Of a DNA stretch of 64,000 bases, positions 31,645 through 43,134 are shown in pieces (positions within the stretch are counted from its first letter, which is position 1; each line of letters begins with the position of its first letter). The translations under genes and the position numbers were made by a program. The stretch comes from Scylla paramamosain (taxonomy: Eukaryota; Arthropoda; Malacostraca; Decapoda; Portunidae): contig NC_087198.1 of the NCBI RefSeq assembly GCF_035594125.1, forward strand, positions 5,997,965-6,061,964, read 5' to 3'. The notes under the pieces are model-generated. The model made no database searches and had not been told where the DNA came from. It saw only the letters and a list, made by a program, of their open reading frames with translations.

Positions 31645-34600
31645 ATGTCTTGGAATATAAACAGTGTGCGTACTAAGATGGAGAAAATGAGTGTTAGACA
31701 AATGCTGGCCAACTATGATGTGATTGGTCTAAATGAAGTAAAAACTAATGAGCATGTGCATTTCCCCGGTTATGTAACCTTTAGAAGTAAGGCCACACAA
31801 TCGAGTAACAGGGGAGGCACAGTGGTGCTGGTGAGAAACTGTATCGCCCCGTTTGTTTACGAGGTTGATACCAGTGTTAATGATCAGGTGTGGTTACAGT
31901 TTCGAAACATGTATGGTGTTTTGTTTGGTTTCATCTATGTACCACCAAGTGATTCCCAATATTATAGTCATGAGTCTTTTGCTGCTATTCAAGGAAAAAT
32001 CAAGGCCAAGTACATGTGTAATGGTTACATCATGATGGGAGATATGAACGCAAGATTTGGCAAAAGAGTGAGGGAAATTTTACCATATGTACAAGAGCAA
32101 GAGAGTCACCCATATTCATACCCACATATAAATGATGATGTCAATGTTGCTAATGACAATGCAGAAGTGTTGTCTTCTATTTGTATGAATAACAAGCTTT
32201 TGGTGTTAAACAACCTGAAAACATGTAAGAATAATTTCGTGAGTGACAAAACGTACCGCAAGCGTGATGTATGGATTTCCGAGTTAGATGTATGTATTGT
32301 ATCACCACAGTTGTTAGACTCTATTAATGATTTTTCAGTGATGCAACGTATCGACCTTCCATCTGACCACGCCCCAATAACTGCCACAGTGAATGTCACA
32401 GGGGTAGACCTAGATAACCTTAGTGTACGGGCGTCCACACTTGGTGGACACGCAGCTCTGTTAGGAACGGCAGGAAGATCAAGGTTGGTAAGAAAACCTG
32501 TAAGATTCTGTGAGATTGATAAGGAGAATTTTGTGAGACATATAGCACAACAAATGCCATGTATACAAGATGATGATGTGAATTCTTATGTTAACAACCT
32601 TTCGGACACTTTGTATACATATGCCAAGAGTAGTGTTGTACTGAATGAGGAAGTGTCGCCTGTCAGTAGAATGGAGTTAGGGAGATGGGAGAGGCTGATG
32701 GAGGATGATGACGATGCGAGGGTATGGAAGGCAATTGATTGGAAGGGTAACTATAGTACATCTACGCATAGTGATAGTAATCTACCAAGTGATGCAGAAT
32801 TTAGGGACCATTTTGAGAAAGTACTGAATCCTGCACGAGAAACTCAAAATTATTTATCAGATCTGTCTACAGATATTAATATTCCTGTGCTTGACGAACC
32901 CATCTCTCCCCTAGAAGTACAAAATCAAATAAAAAGGATGAAGGTTAACAAGGCATGTGGGCCTGATGGTATCCCTCCTGGAGTTTTTTCACTTATGTCA
33001 CCCCAGTGGCTTGTTACTATTGCCACATTATTTAGTTGTATTTTTTCATCTGCTATGTTCCCTTATGCATGGATTAGAGCAAAAGTATTTGTAATATTTA
33101 AGAAAGGTGACAAGACTAACACTGATAACTATCGTGGAATAAGCGTCATTAACTCTATAGCTAAACTGTATGAGATGGTACTTTGTGAACGCCTGAATCA
33201 GTGGTTCAAACCAGACAGGGAACAAGCAGGGGCGCAGAAGAAGCGTGGATGTATAGAGCATATAGTAACGCTCAGGCTGCTTACCAACACAGCCAGGTTA
33301 AAGAAGATTAAGTTGTTTGTGGTATTTATAGATTTCTCGAAAGCGTATGACATCGTTCCAAGGAAAACTCTGTTTACTGTGATGAAGGGTTTGGGGTGCG
33401 GGGCCGTGATGCTGGCCGCTATGGTGGCCATGTATCGCACCACGGAAAGTGTTATCGGTGCCGCAGTATTGAGCGCCTCACAGGGAGTCAGACAAGGATC
33501 CCCTACCTCTTGCTTTTTGTTTGTAATGTTTGTCAATATGTTAATCAGATCTGTTAAAGGAAAGTGTAGACCAGAAGTTTTTATAGAATGGTTAAAAATT
33601 TTAATGTTCATGGATGATACAGTATTATTATCAACGAGTAGGGAGAATATGTACATTAAGCTAAGGATATTACAGGAATATTGTAAAGAGTATGGTATGA
33701 GGATAAACAGTGCAAAGACGAAATTTTTTGTCATCAATGGTGGGCTAGGAGACAAGGAGCCGTTTAGTGTAGGTGGTACGAGTATGAAAGTGGAACACTG
33801 TGATAGTTATATGTATTTGGGTTCACCATTTACGTGTGACGGTTCTGTGTCTTCTGCCGTCAAGGTACATGCAAAGAACAAATTATGTCATGTGTTAAAG
33901 TTTATATCGTTTTTAAAGAAGAATAATGATATCCCCTTTATAGTAAAGCGACGTGTGTTTGACGCTGCCCTCCTGTCGTCACTAGTGTATGGTTGTGAGT
34001 CCTGGATTGATGCTGACGTTAAACCTGTAGTTAACCTTTATAACTGGGCACTGAAACAACTGTTAGGGGTGAGAAAAACTACTCCTAACGTGGTGTGTTA
34101 TGTCGAGTCGGGTTATCCATCGCTTCCTGACCTTGTGAAATATAGACAACATAAGTTTTTAAAGAAAATGTGGGATGAGAGGTCCAGTATGAATGATGAT
34201 CCACTATCTTTTGCAATGAGAAAAGTAATAAACGAGAATACGAATATGGGCAAGTGCGTGAAAGAAATGATAAGAGGGGAAGTACCTGACATGTCTGTGT
34301 TATTGGAGAAAGCGAAGTGTTGCATCAGAGATTCAGGTACATCAAGATGTATAGTGTATAAAGACATAAATCCCACATTATCCACACACGAGATTTACAC
34401 TAAGAGGCAAATCTTAAATGAGTTTCATAGACTGGATTTTACAAGGTTTCGATTATCTGGCCACACTCTAGCTATAGAAACAGGGCGATGGAATAGGCGA
34501 GGACGTGGCCGCTTACCGCTGGAGGAGCGGCTGTGCAGTTGTGGTGAGATACAGACGGAGAGACACGTACTGGAGAACTGTACTCTCACCCAACATCTAA

Positions 34601-34701
34601 GGAATAACTATAGATACGAAACAATGGAAGATGTATTTACAAAATGTACAACTAGCGGGATGTGTAATGTAATTTTCGATGTACTTAAAGTATATAAATA
34701 A
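31645..34701 (+). CDS. LINE ORF2: endonuclease and reverse transcriptase
   Basis: Starting from the ATG in MSWNINS gives 1018 residues. The frame is open further upstream to 31591 without an ATG, overlapping ORF1. The N-terminal APE-type endonuclease shows MSWNINSVRTK, GLNEVKT, GDMNARFG and SDHAPI. The reverse transcriptase spans about residues 430-760 with PDGIPPGVF, VFVIFKKGDKTNTDNYRG, FIDFSKAYDIVPR, QGVRQGSPTSCFLF and the catalytic box FMDD, a variant of the usual FADD/YADD. The C-terminus has CSCGEIQTERHVLENC, a Cys-His motif common in LINEs. It nicks target DNA and primes reverse transcription there. No stop or shift is present. Confidence 0.92.
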   Translation: MSWNINSVRTKMEKMSVRQMLANYDVIGLNEVKTNEHVHFPGYVTFRSKATQSSNRGGTVVLVRNCIAPFVYEVDTSVNDQVWLQFRNMYGVLFGFIYVPPSDSQYYSHESFAAIQGKIKAKYMCNGYIMMGDMNARFGKRVREILPYVQEQESHPYSYPHINDDVNVANDNAEVLSSICMNNKLLVLNNLKTCKNNFVSDKTYRKRDVWISELDVCIVSPQLLDSINDFSVMQRIDLPSDHAPITATVNVTGVDLDNLSVRASTLGGHAALLGTAGRSRLVRKPVRFCEIDKENFVRHIAQQMPCIQDDDVNSYVNNLSDTLYTYAKSSVVLNEEVSPVSRMELGRWERLMEDDDDARVWKAIDWKGNYSTSTHSDSNLPSDAEFRDHFEKVLNPARETQNYLSDLSTDINIPVLDEPISPLEVQNQIKRMKVNKACGPDGIPPGVFSLMSPQWLVTIATLFSCIFSSAMFPYAWIRAKVFVIFKKGDKTNTDNYRGISVINSIAKLYEMVLCERLNQWFKPDREQAGAQKKRGCIEHIVTLRLLTNTARLKKIKLFVVFIDFSKAYDIVPRKTLFTVMKGLGCGAVMLAAMVAMYRTTESVIGAAVLSASQGVRQGSPTSCFLFVMFVNMLIRSVKGKCRPEVFIEWLKILMFMDDTVLLSTSRENMYIKLRILQEYCKEYGMRINSAKTKFFVINGGLGDKEPFSVGGTSMKVEHCDSYMYLGSPFTCDGSVSSAVKVHAKNKLCHVLKFISFLKKNNDIPFIVKRRVFDAALLSSLVYGCESWIDADVKPVVNLYNWALKQLLGVRKTTPNVVCYVESGYPSLPDLVKYRQHKFLKKMWDERSSMNDDPLSFAMRKVINENTNMGKCVKEMIRGEVPDMSVLLEKAKCCIRDSGTSRCIVYKDINPTLSTHEIYTKRQILNEFHRLDFTRFRLSGHTLAIETGRWNRRGRGRLPLEERLCSCGEIQTERHVLENCTLTQHLRNNYRYETMEDVFTKCTTSGMCNVIFDVLKVYK

Positions 34702-34965
34702 GGAAATTTAAATGAATGCGAATAATTTGTATGATATCTGGTAATGTCTATTTTTGGGTAGAGAAAAAATTTTTTTATTTTGTATTTTGGGAGTTCTTTT
34801 GCTGCATTGCAAGAATATTTATTTAATGATTTAGAATATTGTGGACTACAATTATTAATGGACTACTGCTGTGGATATTTTTTTGTATTTTAGTTTTTGT
34901 TTTAGTTTTGTTTGCTGTAATATGATTGTGTAGTCAATAAATCTATCTATCTATCTATCTATATC

Positions 34966-35447
34966 TTCACTCCATGGAGAGAGTTCTGAAAGTTGATAAA
35001 ATAAAGACACGTATAAAGAAAGTATAGAAGAATGAAAGCAGCGTTAGTTAAAGAGTGGAAGGTTTTCATCACATCACTGGTTCACTTCAGGCTGAAACAC
35101 TAGCAAAGGCAAACAGTTACATCGAAAACAAACCACCAGCCAGGGACGCTCAGTGCAAACTGGATAACAGCCAATACCTGCCGTGAAATTACCTAGTGCC
35201 GCCGCCGCCCTTCACGCCACCACGCCTCAGGACGCACCATTATAATGTAAAAAAAGAAAAAAAAAATGCAAATATGAATCCAAAGGGCTTTCAGATATAC
35301 AAGTGTACGGACAGTGTTCTGTGTTGACGGAGAAAGACGTGGAGAGTGACGGTGGGGAGAATATAGGCGTAGGATTTTTTTTTTTTTTTAATCAACACTA
35401 GTTGCCTACGTATTGTATTGTATCTGCACATGTTGCCGTTGCTGTTA

Positions 35448-35489
<42 letters not shown>

Positions 35490-36121
35490 ATAGTGATAAT
35501 GATAATGTAATGTACTAAGGCTTCAGAGGCGGTGTTGTTTTTTTTTTTGGGGGGGGATGGGTTGGGTAGCGGATGCAGTAATGCAAACAGGTCTAGCAAA
35601 CTGATGAATTGGCATTTACTTTGAGAGAGTAGGTGTTGGTGGTGGTGGTTGTGGTGGTGGTGGTGGTTGTGGTGGTGGTGGTGGTGGCGGTGATGGGGGC
35701 AGACAATGATGGCCAAGGACAGAAAAAAAAGGTTGCAAATTTTGTAGTGTGCGTCACCGGTCGATAGCTAATCACAAGGAGCCCTACAGGAGAACAAGAG
35801 GAAGGGAGAGAAGATGAATGAAGGAGAATCGAGGAGAAACAATGGGAAAGACTGGGAAGGGTTTAGCACTGTACCATAACAAGACTCAACACAGACGCCT
35901 TTGTTCGATAGTGCTCAATCATTCACAATCTTAGACTGAAAAATAAATAAAAAGTAAACGCACCGAAGAAAATACACATTAAAAAAATAAAGATGAAGCA
36001 CACTATCTGAAGACCTGTATTATATTTATACCGATATACTATAAAAAAAAAAAATCAAAGGATAAAGTACATTGATATGCTTTATGGCTAAACACAACCA
36101 ACTCCCTCTTTAAGTGTATCG

Positions 36122-36126
<5 letters not shown>
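34966..36126. other. Unannotated DNA with trinucleotide runs
   Basis: (CTG)n then (ATG)n at about 35449-35495, and GGTGGT-rich low complexity at 35635-35700. A dispersed-repeat copy lies at 35163-35240. No gene is supported. Confidence 0.6.
35163..35240 (+). repeat. Dispersed repeat, copy 1
   Basis: The block GATAACAGCCAATACCTGCCG followed by GCCGCCGCCC and CACGCCACCACG recurs at 37196-37262 with small changes. Nature unknown. Confidence 0.65.
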
Positions 36127-37171
<1,045 letters not shown>

Positions 37172-37195
37172 TTTTGTTGCAGCTCCGTGAAAACA

Positions 37196-37262
37196 CGATA
37201 ACGGCCAATACCTGCCGGGGAATCATCCCCTTGTTGCGCCGCCGCCCGTGACGTCACCACGA
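37196..37262 (+). repeat. Dispersed repeat, copy 2
   Basis: GATAACGGCCAATACCTGCCG followed by CGCCGCCGCCC and TGACGTCACCACG matches 35163-35240. Confidence 0.65.
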
Positions 37263-37453
37263 AAAGATACACAGTGCGACAGACAACACTCGTCTAACCT
37301 GGAATGAGGCGGAGGGTGCGGCGAGGTGGTCAGCTGTGGCTGTGGCCGCCTTCAGCCCACCCGCCTGACTGCTCCTCTTTGTCACCGAGTCATGGGAAAG
37401 TCGAGGTGTTATATATAGTAAACGCCTCGCACCTGCGCCTCCTAAATGCTTAA

Positions 37454-37630
37454 TCCTTTCACTGTCGGATCATTTTTCTTTTTATCATCTGCTACTTTAT
37501 AGGCGCTAATTTGTGTACAGTGACTCCTCCCCTACAGTTCTTTATTTACTTTATTCTTTTTAGTAATAGCTGCTGATTGCTTGGAGCTCGGAAACTGTTA
37601 GTAGAAGTGAATAGATTGACAGTGAACACG
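37454..37630 (+). mobile_element. Possible MITE copy of the TTAA family (copy D)
   Basis: TTAA at 37450-37453 is followed by TCCTTTCACTGTCGGATC, like copies A and B. A possible inverted right end (GACAGTGAACACG) lies at about 37618-37630. The body is strongly diverged. Confidence 0.45.
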
Positions 37631-37725
37631 TAACACACAGTGTGTGTGTGTGTGTGTGTGTGTAAAGACGGCTCCCTAATTAATGAAGCAGATTCCCTGC
37701 CTGTATTTCTAACAAAAGTGCCAAA

Positions 37726-37764
37726 AGAAATGTTTCACGATACACCGTATCGTGAAACATTTCT
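37726..37764. repeat. Perfect 18-bp palindrome with 3-nt spacer
   Basis: AGAAATGTTTCACGATAC and its exact reverse complement are separated by ACC. No tract of T follows and the context is non-coding. It looks like a template-switch inversion rather than a terminator. Confidence 0.9.
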
Positions 37765-39019
37765 GCCCGCACCCCGACTACTTTCAATAGGCTGTAAATG
37801 AAATTACACGAGTTTTAAGAGTGTTTCTATGGTTCTAGTTACAGACTGGTAAGGTCTCTACAGCATCAACGGGAGAACCAGTCTTGAAAACCCGGGTAAT
37901 TATTTCTGTGGCCTTTGAAAATAGTCTGGTGAGAGAGCAAAGCCTTTCAGAATACAGACACATAACCTTGCTTCATGAAAAAATAAGTGCATTCATGATA
38001 CCTAAGACTGCCTTTCTACATTCCCCCAGTGACTGCAATGTATCTTTTTTTTTTTTATCTCGTAGCATTAGTCTGTCTGTCATTGATGAAAACACCCGCA
38101 CTACATGTATTACGTTATTTCATTAGTCTCAAGTCGCTATTTCAAGTCTATATAAGCCTCAATAAATACGAGAGCTGTGGTGGTGGTCTGCTTCACGTCT
38201 GCCAATTAGAGCGTTCTATTTTTCCGTTTTCTTTCGTATTCTTCGTAAAGCTCACGTATCCTTCATTTGTCGTTACTTCTTGCCTCACAGTGTATTGGTA
38301 AGTGTCTTCTACTGGTAATAATAACCGTGATTCTATTATTTTGTATCATTACAAGTAGTATTGCGAGAGTGGCTCCGTTCTTAGTGACAATTACCTCAGC
38401 ACAGCCTTCACCAATCAGCGCCAAGTATTCAAGTCACGTGATACTCTCTCCTCGCCGTCTCCTCAGCCATTCGCCCTGCGCCCGCTGACGTGACGAGTCC
38501 CCGGTTGTGTTACGGCGGTGAAGCAGTGTTGCGTCTGTCCCTGGTGGCCATGCTGTGGTGGACAGCGGTGTGGAGGGAGAGGTGGATGTGAGTATGGCCT
38601 GGTGGTGGATAGGGAGGAGTGGATAGTGGAAGAGAGATGTGGAGAGTAGGATGGTGGAAGGGGGAGGTGGAGGTGGCTATGGCGGACGTGACTGGGTTGA
38701 GGTGGTGGTTGTGGTGGTGTTTGGTATGGTTGGAATGGTTGTAGAGGGTGTTGGTAGTGGTGGTGAACGTGACTGGCTTATGTTAAAGGTGGTTGTGGTT
38801 GTTGGGGATGGTGGTGGTTGTGTGACAGTGGTGGGTGCAGCGGACGCAACGATGTTGTGGTTGTTGGGTGTGGTTGAGGATTGCGATGGTGGTGGTGGTG
38901 GAGGTGGTAGGTGGCGGTGGTCGTAGTCGGAGCGGGCTAATTGGTGTTGGTGGTGGTGTAAAAAGGTGTTTATCGGACGGAGTGGAAGTGGTGGTGGTGG
39001 CGGTGATACGATTATCAGG

Positions 39020-39095
<76 letters not shown>

Positions 39096-39457
39096 CCTAT
39101 AATCAGCAAATTGCAGTCACTCGTTCGCTTGTTTCACCTCCCTGTTTCAGGCCTTCTCTCCCCTTCCCTTCCTCCTCGCTCCCTTCCTAGCCTGCCCGCC
39201 ACCCTCTCCCCGCTTTTCCCTGCCTGTCCTCCCCTGCTCCTCGTGTCCCAGGTGAGTGTTGCCTTATTTGAGTCAATGTATAATGGATTTTATTTGAGAT
39301 TGAACCTCCACACGTAATGAAAGGTAGTAATCTGTGGTTTTGTATACTATTATTGGACTATTTATGTAAACTTACAATAGAAAACTAATTCTATTAGGAT
39401 ATGTGTATAAACAATTTCATCTATACAATGACCTGTGTGATGTGACGTTAGTGTGTG

Positions 39458-39460
<3 letters not shown>
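37765..39460. other. Unannotated DNA, GTG-rich block, (GA)n-(GT)n
   Basis: 38560-39010 is a degenerate GGTGGT-rich block whose open frames (poly-V/G) are artefacts. (GA)n running into (GT)n lies at 39025-39093. A weak exon-like stretch with acceptor CCTGTTTCAG and donor GTGAGT lies at about 39150-39251 without recognisable protein. Confidence 0.55.
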
Positions 39461-39525
<65 letters not shown>

Positions 39526-39652
39526 ACAGCAAATGAACCAATATTTTAACTTTCCTGACTCTGATGATGAAAGTTATATGACTGAGGCTGCAGTTAAGTA
39601 AGTTGAGAAGCTGAGCAGATAAATATGAGTACACCACCTGTCTGTCTGTCCG
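39461..39652. repeat. (GA)n microsatellite and spacer
   Basis: (GA)n at 39461-39521, then spacer DNA. Confidence 0.85.
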
Positions 39653-39890
39653 TCTTTCAGTCAGTCAGTCAGTCGGTTGATGGAGGAATGGTGGAGAGAG
39701 CAATGTGTCTGTCTGTCCATCCTTCAATCACACAGTCAGTCAGTCAGTCAGTCAGTTGATGGAGGACTGGTGGAGAGAGCAATCTGTGTCTGTCTGTCCG
39801 TCTTTCAGTCACACAGTCAGTCAGTCAGTCAGTCAGTCAGTTGATGGAGGACTGGTGGAGAGAGCAATCTGTGTCTGTCTGTCTACGTGA
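39653..39890 (+). repeat. Three-copy minisatellite with nested tetranucleotides
   Basis: TTGATGGAGGAMTGGTGGAG recurs at 39677, 39756 and 39841 (spacing 79 and 85 bp). Each unit also contains (TGTC)n and (TCAG)n runs whose copy number increases from left to right. Confidence 0.9.
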
Positions 39891-40211
39891 TGCTTCCCTC
39901 CGCCGTTTCATTACGTAGACAAAATACATGAAAGGGAAATATTGGTTTTATGGACAGGTGTGGTGGTGGTGGTGGTGGTGGCGCCATTAGTAGTATTCAG
40001 GTGTCATACCTGTAACGTAATAAGGAATGAAGGCAGGACGTATGCGATGGCAGCTTGAAGGTAACAATTGGTGATGAAAGGTGGTGGTTGGTGGTGGTGG
40101 TGGTGGCAGGGGCTGTGAGGGCTGCCTGTTACCGCCACCTTCACTATCCCAAGCGCACATCTCTGGCTGACCCTTCGCTCCCCCGTTCTTTCCCTGCCCT
40201 CAATTCATCGC

Positions 40212-40252
<41 letters not shown>

Positions 40253-40521
40253 GACGAGTGCAGTTGTGTTTTGAGTCAGTTTTTCTAAAGTTTGTGAAGT
40301 GGTTGGCGTGGGTGGCAGGGGCGTGAAGGGCGTCACGCTGGTAGTGTAGAAAAGAAAGCGAGAGAAAAGTGATGCGGCACTGGTGTTTAATACCTGAGTG
40401 AAGTACTGGCGTCGTAAAGACCATTTCTGTCCATTGTGATTTCTGAGTTTAAGTAATGAGGCTTTGTAATGGGTCGTTTATCATTTATTTTATTTTTCAC
40501 GTGGACAAAAATTGTGCTTAC

Positions 40522-40569
<48 letters not shown>

Positions 40570-40710
40570 GAAACACAATTTTCCTCCACATCAAGTTGTC
40601 ATCAAAACTTGCTCCATTCATTCCATTGCCAAACTGAGACCATGTACCCTGACACATTAACAAAAAAATAAATAAATAAAAAAAATAAAAAAATCCCTTC
40701 ACCTTTCTCT

Positions 40711-40788
<78 letters not shown>

Positions 40789-41039
40789 GTGGCCAGAGTA
40801 AGACGAAGGAGAAAGCAAGTTAAAGAAAACAAATGGAAAGTGAGAGAAAAGCAAGAAAATACAGATGAAAAGAAAATCTGCGGTAAAAATGCACCGCTGA
40901 AACAAAAACGAATAAGAAAGTGTAATGAAACGATGAGATAATTTTGTGTTTTTGTGAGCCCGCAATTATGCTGCACCCACCCTCTACCAATACTACCACT
41001 ACTACTACTACTCCTACCACTGCAATTTATGAGCAGTAG
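39891..41039. other. Unannotated DNA with microsatellites
   Basis: (GGT)n patches at 39960 and 40082, (CT)n at 40222-40250, (TA)n at 40530-40565 and (GA)n at 40715-40786. No gene is supported apart from the exon that follows. Confidence 0.6.
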
Positions 41040-41206
41040 GTGACAGAAACGAAGAAGCGCAAACACCTGGAGATAGGTGAGCTTGATAGGAAGTTACAAG
41101 TAGAATATGAAGCAAAACTCAAAGACTCACTGAGAGAACTTGAGAGGACTGTGAAGAACAACTCAAGAACATTACGCCCTAAGTGGACGACCTGTACGAG
41201 GCCAAG
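41040..41206 (+). pseudogene. Nuclear lamin exon fragment (central rod)
   Basis: The translation VTETKKRKHLEIGELDRKLQ, VEYEAKLKDSLREL and then, after a one- or two-base shift, EDCEEQLKN ... VDDLYEAKV follows the lamin rod around the end of coil 1B and start of coil 2. The family pattern there is ETK+R, EI-E-D, L+EYE-KL-+SL-ELR, EEQ, LYE-K. Lamins are intermediate-filament proteins of the nuclear lamina. A TAA interrupts the shifted frame near 41180. The exon ends at a good donor (AAG|GTGAGA at 41207) and begins after a CAGTAG. The shift and stop suggest a pseudogene or a bad assembly. The remaining rod exons are not found nearby. Confidence 0.7.
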
Positions 41207-42253
41207 GTGAGAGTGAGAGTGAGAGGGGAGTAGGTAGGTGACGGATTTGAACTGGAGAAAGATTAGGGTGGAGAGAATTGAAGGTTGTAACTTCTAGGGA
41301 CATTGGGAGGGAGTGAGAGAGTGAGAGGGGAGTGGGTAGGTGACGGTTTTGGACGTTAGAAAGACTACGGTGGAGAGAGTTATATAAAAAAAAATGGTGT
41401 TATATTAAGTAAAATCAGTCAATATTTAACACGTCGGGCGCCACACGCACCACCGCCGTTATATTTCAGACTATTCAAAGTTGCCGTGTGTACCACTGGC
41501 CCAACATTTATCACTTTTCTTCCCTTTTTTTTTTTTTTAACAATGAATTCCATTAAATAATGGGCAAAAATGAAACGCAAATCTTTTAAACAAATGTTGA
41601 TTATTAATTATCATAATTTTTAATGAGGCAAATATAATAATGGTAAAAAAATGAAAGAGTATCTTTTGTGAAGTGACATTGTAACTGGTCAAAATACAAA
41701 GGTGGAACTCTAAATGGTAATAATAAAACTTGTCTCAGTCACGGCTCAACATATAGATGTAGTATCCTTAACAACTGTCATCTATATATTCTTTTATTAT
41801 AAAGCAAATCTGTGATTGCAAAACAACATAACATTTTTACCTACTCTTATTGAAATCATTACTATCATTTCTTGCACAAAGGAGAACTTTTCCTGTAACA
41901 AATGAAAGCCTGTGTCCTGTTTGCAGCTGCACAAAGAAAAGGCTTTATCCTTCAACATTCATATAAACAGCTTCTTCATTCCTTGTGTAGTGAAAACAGT
42001 GACTCAAGAAATGATTGCAGCAAATGTGTGAAGGTCGCTATTGATGGAGAGAGTGCTTTCTTTCAGAACATAGGAGGCATACATGTACCTTCCCATCACA
42101 CTGATCACATACACTCTTCACTCTCCTACCTTCTCAAGCTGCACTTGTCCGTCCTTCATTCACACTAAAGATTTGACAGCGCCCTCTGCATCTTTTTCCC
42201 GCTCTTCTAGAGTGACCTTGCAATCCAACAAGAAAATGGTGTTCTCTTACCTC

Positions 42254-42256
<3 letters not shown>
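41207..42256. other. Minisatellite pair and unannotated DNA
   Basis: A 110-115-bp unit beginning GTGAGAGGGGAGTRGGTAGGTGACGG occurs twice (about 41215 and 41322). The rest is AT-rich with no recognised exon. Confidence 0.6.
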
Positions 42257-42315
<59 letters not shown>

Positions 42316-42360
42316 GGAGGGGGGCTACAATAGCCCCCCTCCCTCCCTCTCTCTCTCTCG
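42257..42360. repeat. (GA)n ending in a quasi-palindrome
   Basis: (GA)n changes to GAGGGAGGGGGGCT, then ACAAT, then AGCCCCCCTCCCTCC and (CT)n. Arms of about 24 bp pair except for one extra GGGA unit, centred near 42328. It is a strong hairpin-forming sequence. Confidence 0.85.
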
Positions 42361-42400
42361 GTTTGTCTGTCGGTTTCTTTTTTTTTTTCTATTTTGTTTA

Positions 42401-42402
42401 AT

Positions 42403-42435
<33 letters not shown>

Positions 42436-42560
42436 ATAATAATAATAATACTCGTACTACTACTACTAATCGTACTACTACTACTACTAATCGTACTACT
42501 ACTAGTACTACTCGTACTACTACTACTACTTCTACTACTACTACTACTACAACAACAACA

Positions 42561-42600
<40 letters not shown>

Positions 42601-42635
42601 ACACATCTACTACCACCACCACCACCACCACCACC

Positions 42636-42696
<61 letters not shown>

Positions 42697-42719
42697 TCAC
42701 CACCACCACCACCACCACC

Positions 42720-42760
<41 letters not shown>

Positions 42761-43133
42761 CACGAATACCACCACCACTACTACTACCACCGCCACAACC
42801 ACCACTACTACCACCGCCTCCACTACTACCACCGACACTACCACCACCACCACCACCACCACCACCACCACCACCACCACCACTACTACCACCGTCACCA
42901 CTACTACCACCGCCACCACCACCACTACTACCACTACCACTGCTACCACCACCATCACCACTACCACTACTACTACCACCACCACAACCAACACCACCAC
43001 AACCACCGCCACCACCACCACCACCACCACCACTACTACTACCACTACCACTGCTACTACTACTACTACCACCACTACCACCAGTACTACTACTACTTTT
43101 ACTGCTACTACTACTACTACTACTACTGTTGCA
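42401..43133. repeat. 730-bp ACT/ACC trinucleotide array
   Basis: Blocks of (CTA)n, (ACC)n and mixed ACTACC units with short AAC and AAT interruptions make up this stretch. It gives artefactual poly-L/P and poly-V open frames on both strands. It runs up to the splice acceptor of the lamin tail exon. Confidence 0.95.
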
Positions 43134-43134
43134 G

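Larger units (their letters stand above)
30700..34965 (+). mobile_element. Full-length two-ORF LINE, APE type
   Basis: It includes a 5' UTR with promoter motifs, ORF1 (30869-31612), ORF2 (31645-34701) and a 3' UTR ending in CAATAAATCTATCTATC with an (ATCT)n tail at about 34940-34965. Both ORFs are uninterrupted, so this is the best candidate in the window for an active or recently active element. The 5' boundary is uncertain (somewhere between about 30650 and 30780). Clade is not certain. Endonuclease plus reverse transcriptase without RNase H, with a C-terminal Cys-His motif, fits the CR1, jockey or I groups. Confidence 0.85.

Noticed and set aside
37726..37764. Intrinsic terminator-like hairpin
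   Set aside because: No T tract follows and the DNA is eukaryotic; a snap-back inversion explains it.
38560..39010. Glycine/valine-rich protein
   Set aside because: Degenerate GGT/GTG repeats give this in any frame; no conserved residues.
39150..39251. Exon bounded by CCTGTTTCAG and GTGAGT
   Set aside because: The encoded peptide is low-complexity serine/proline/leucine from a CCCTTCC-rich stretch, with no evidence of homology.
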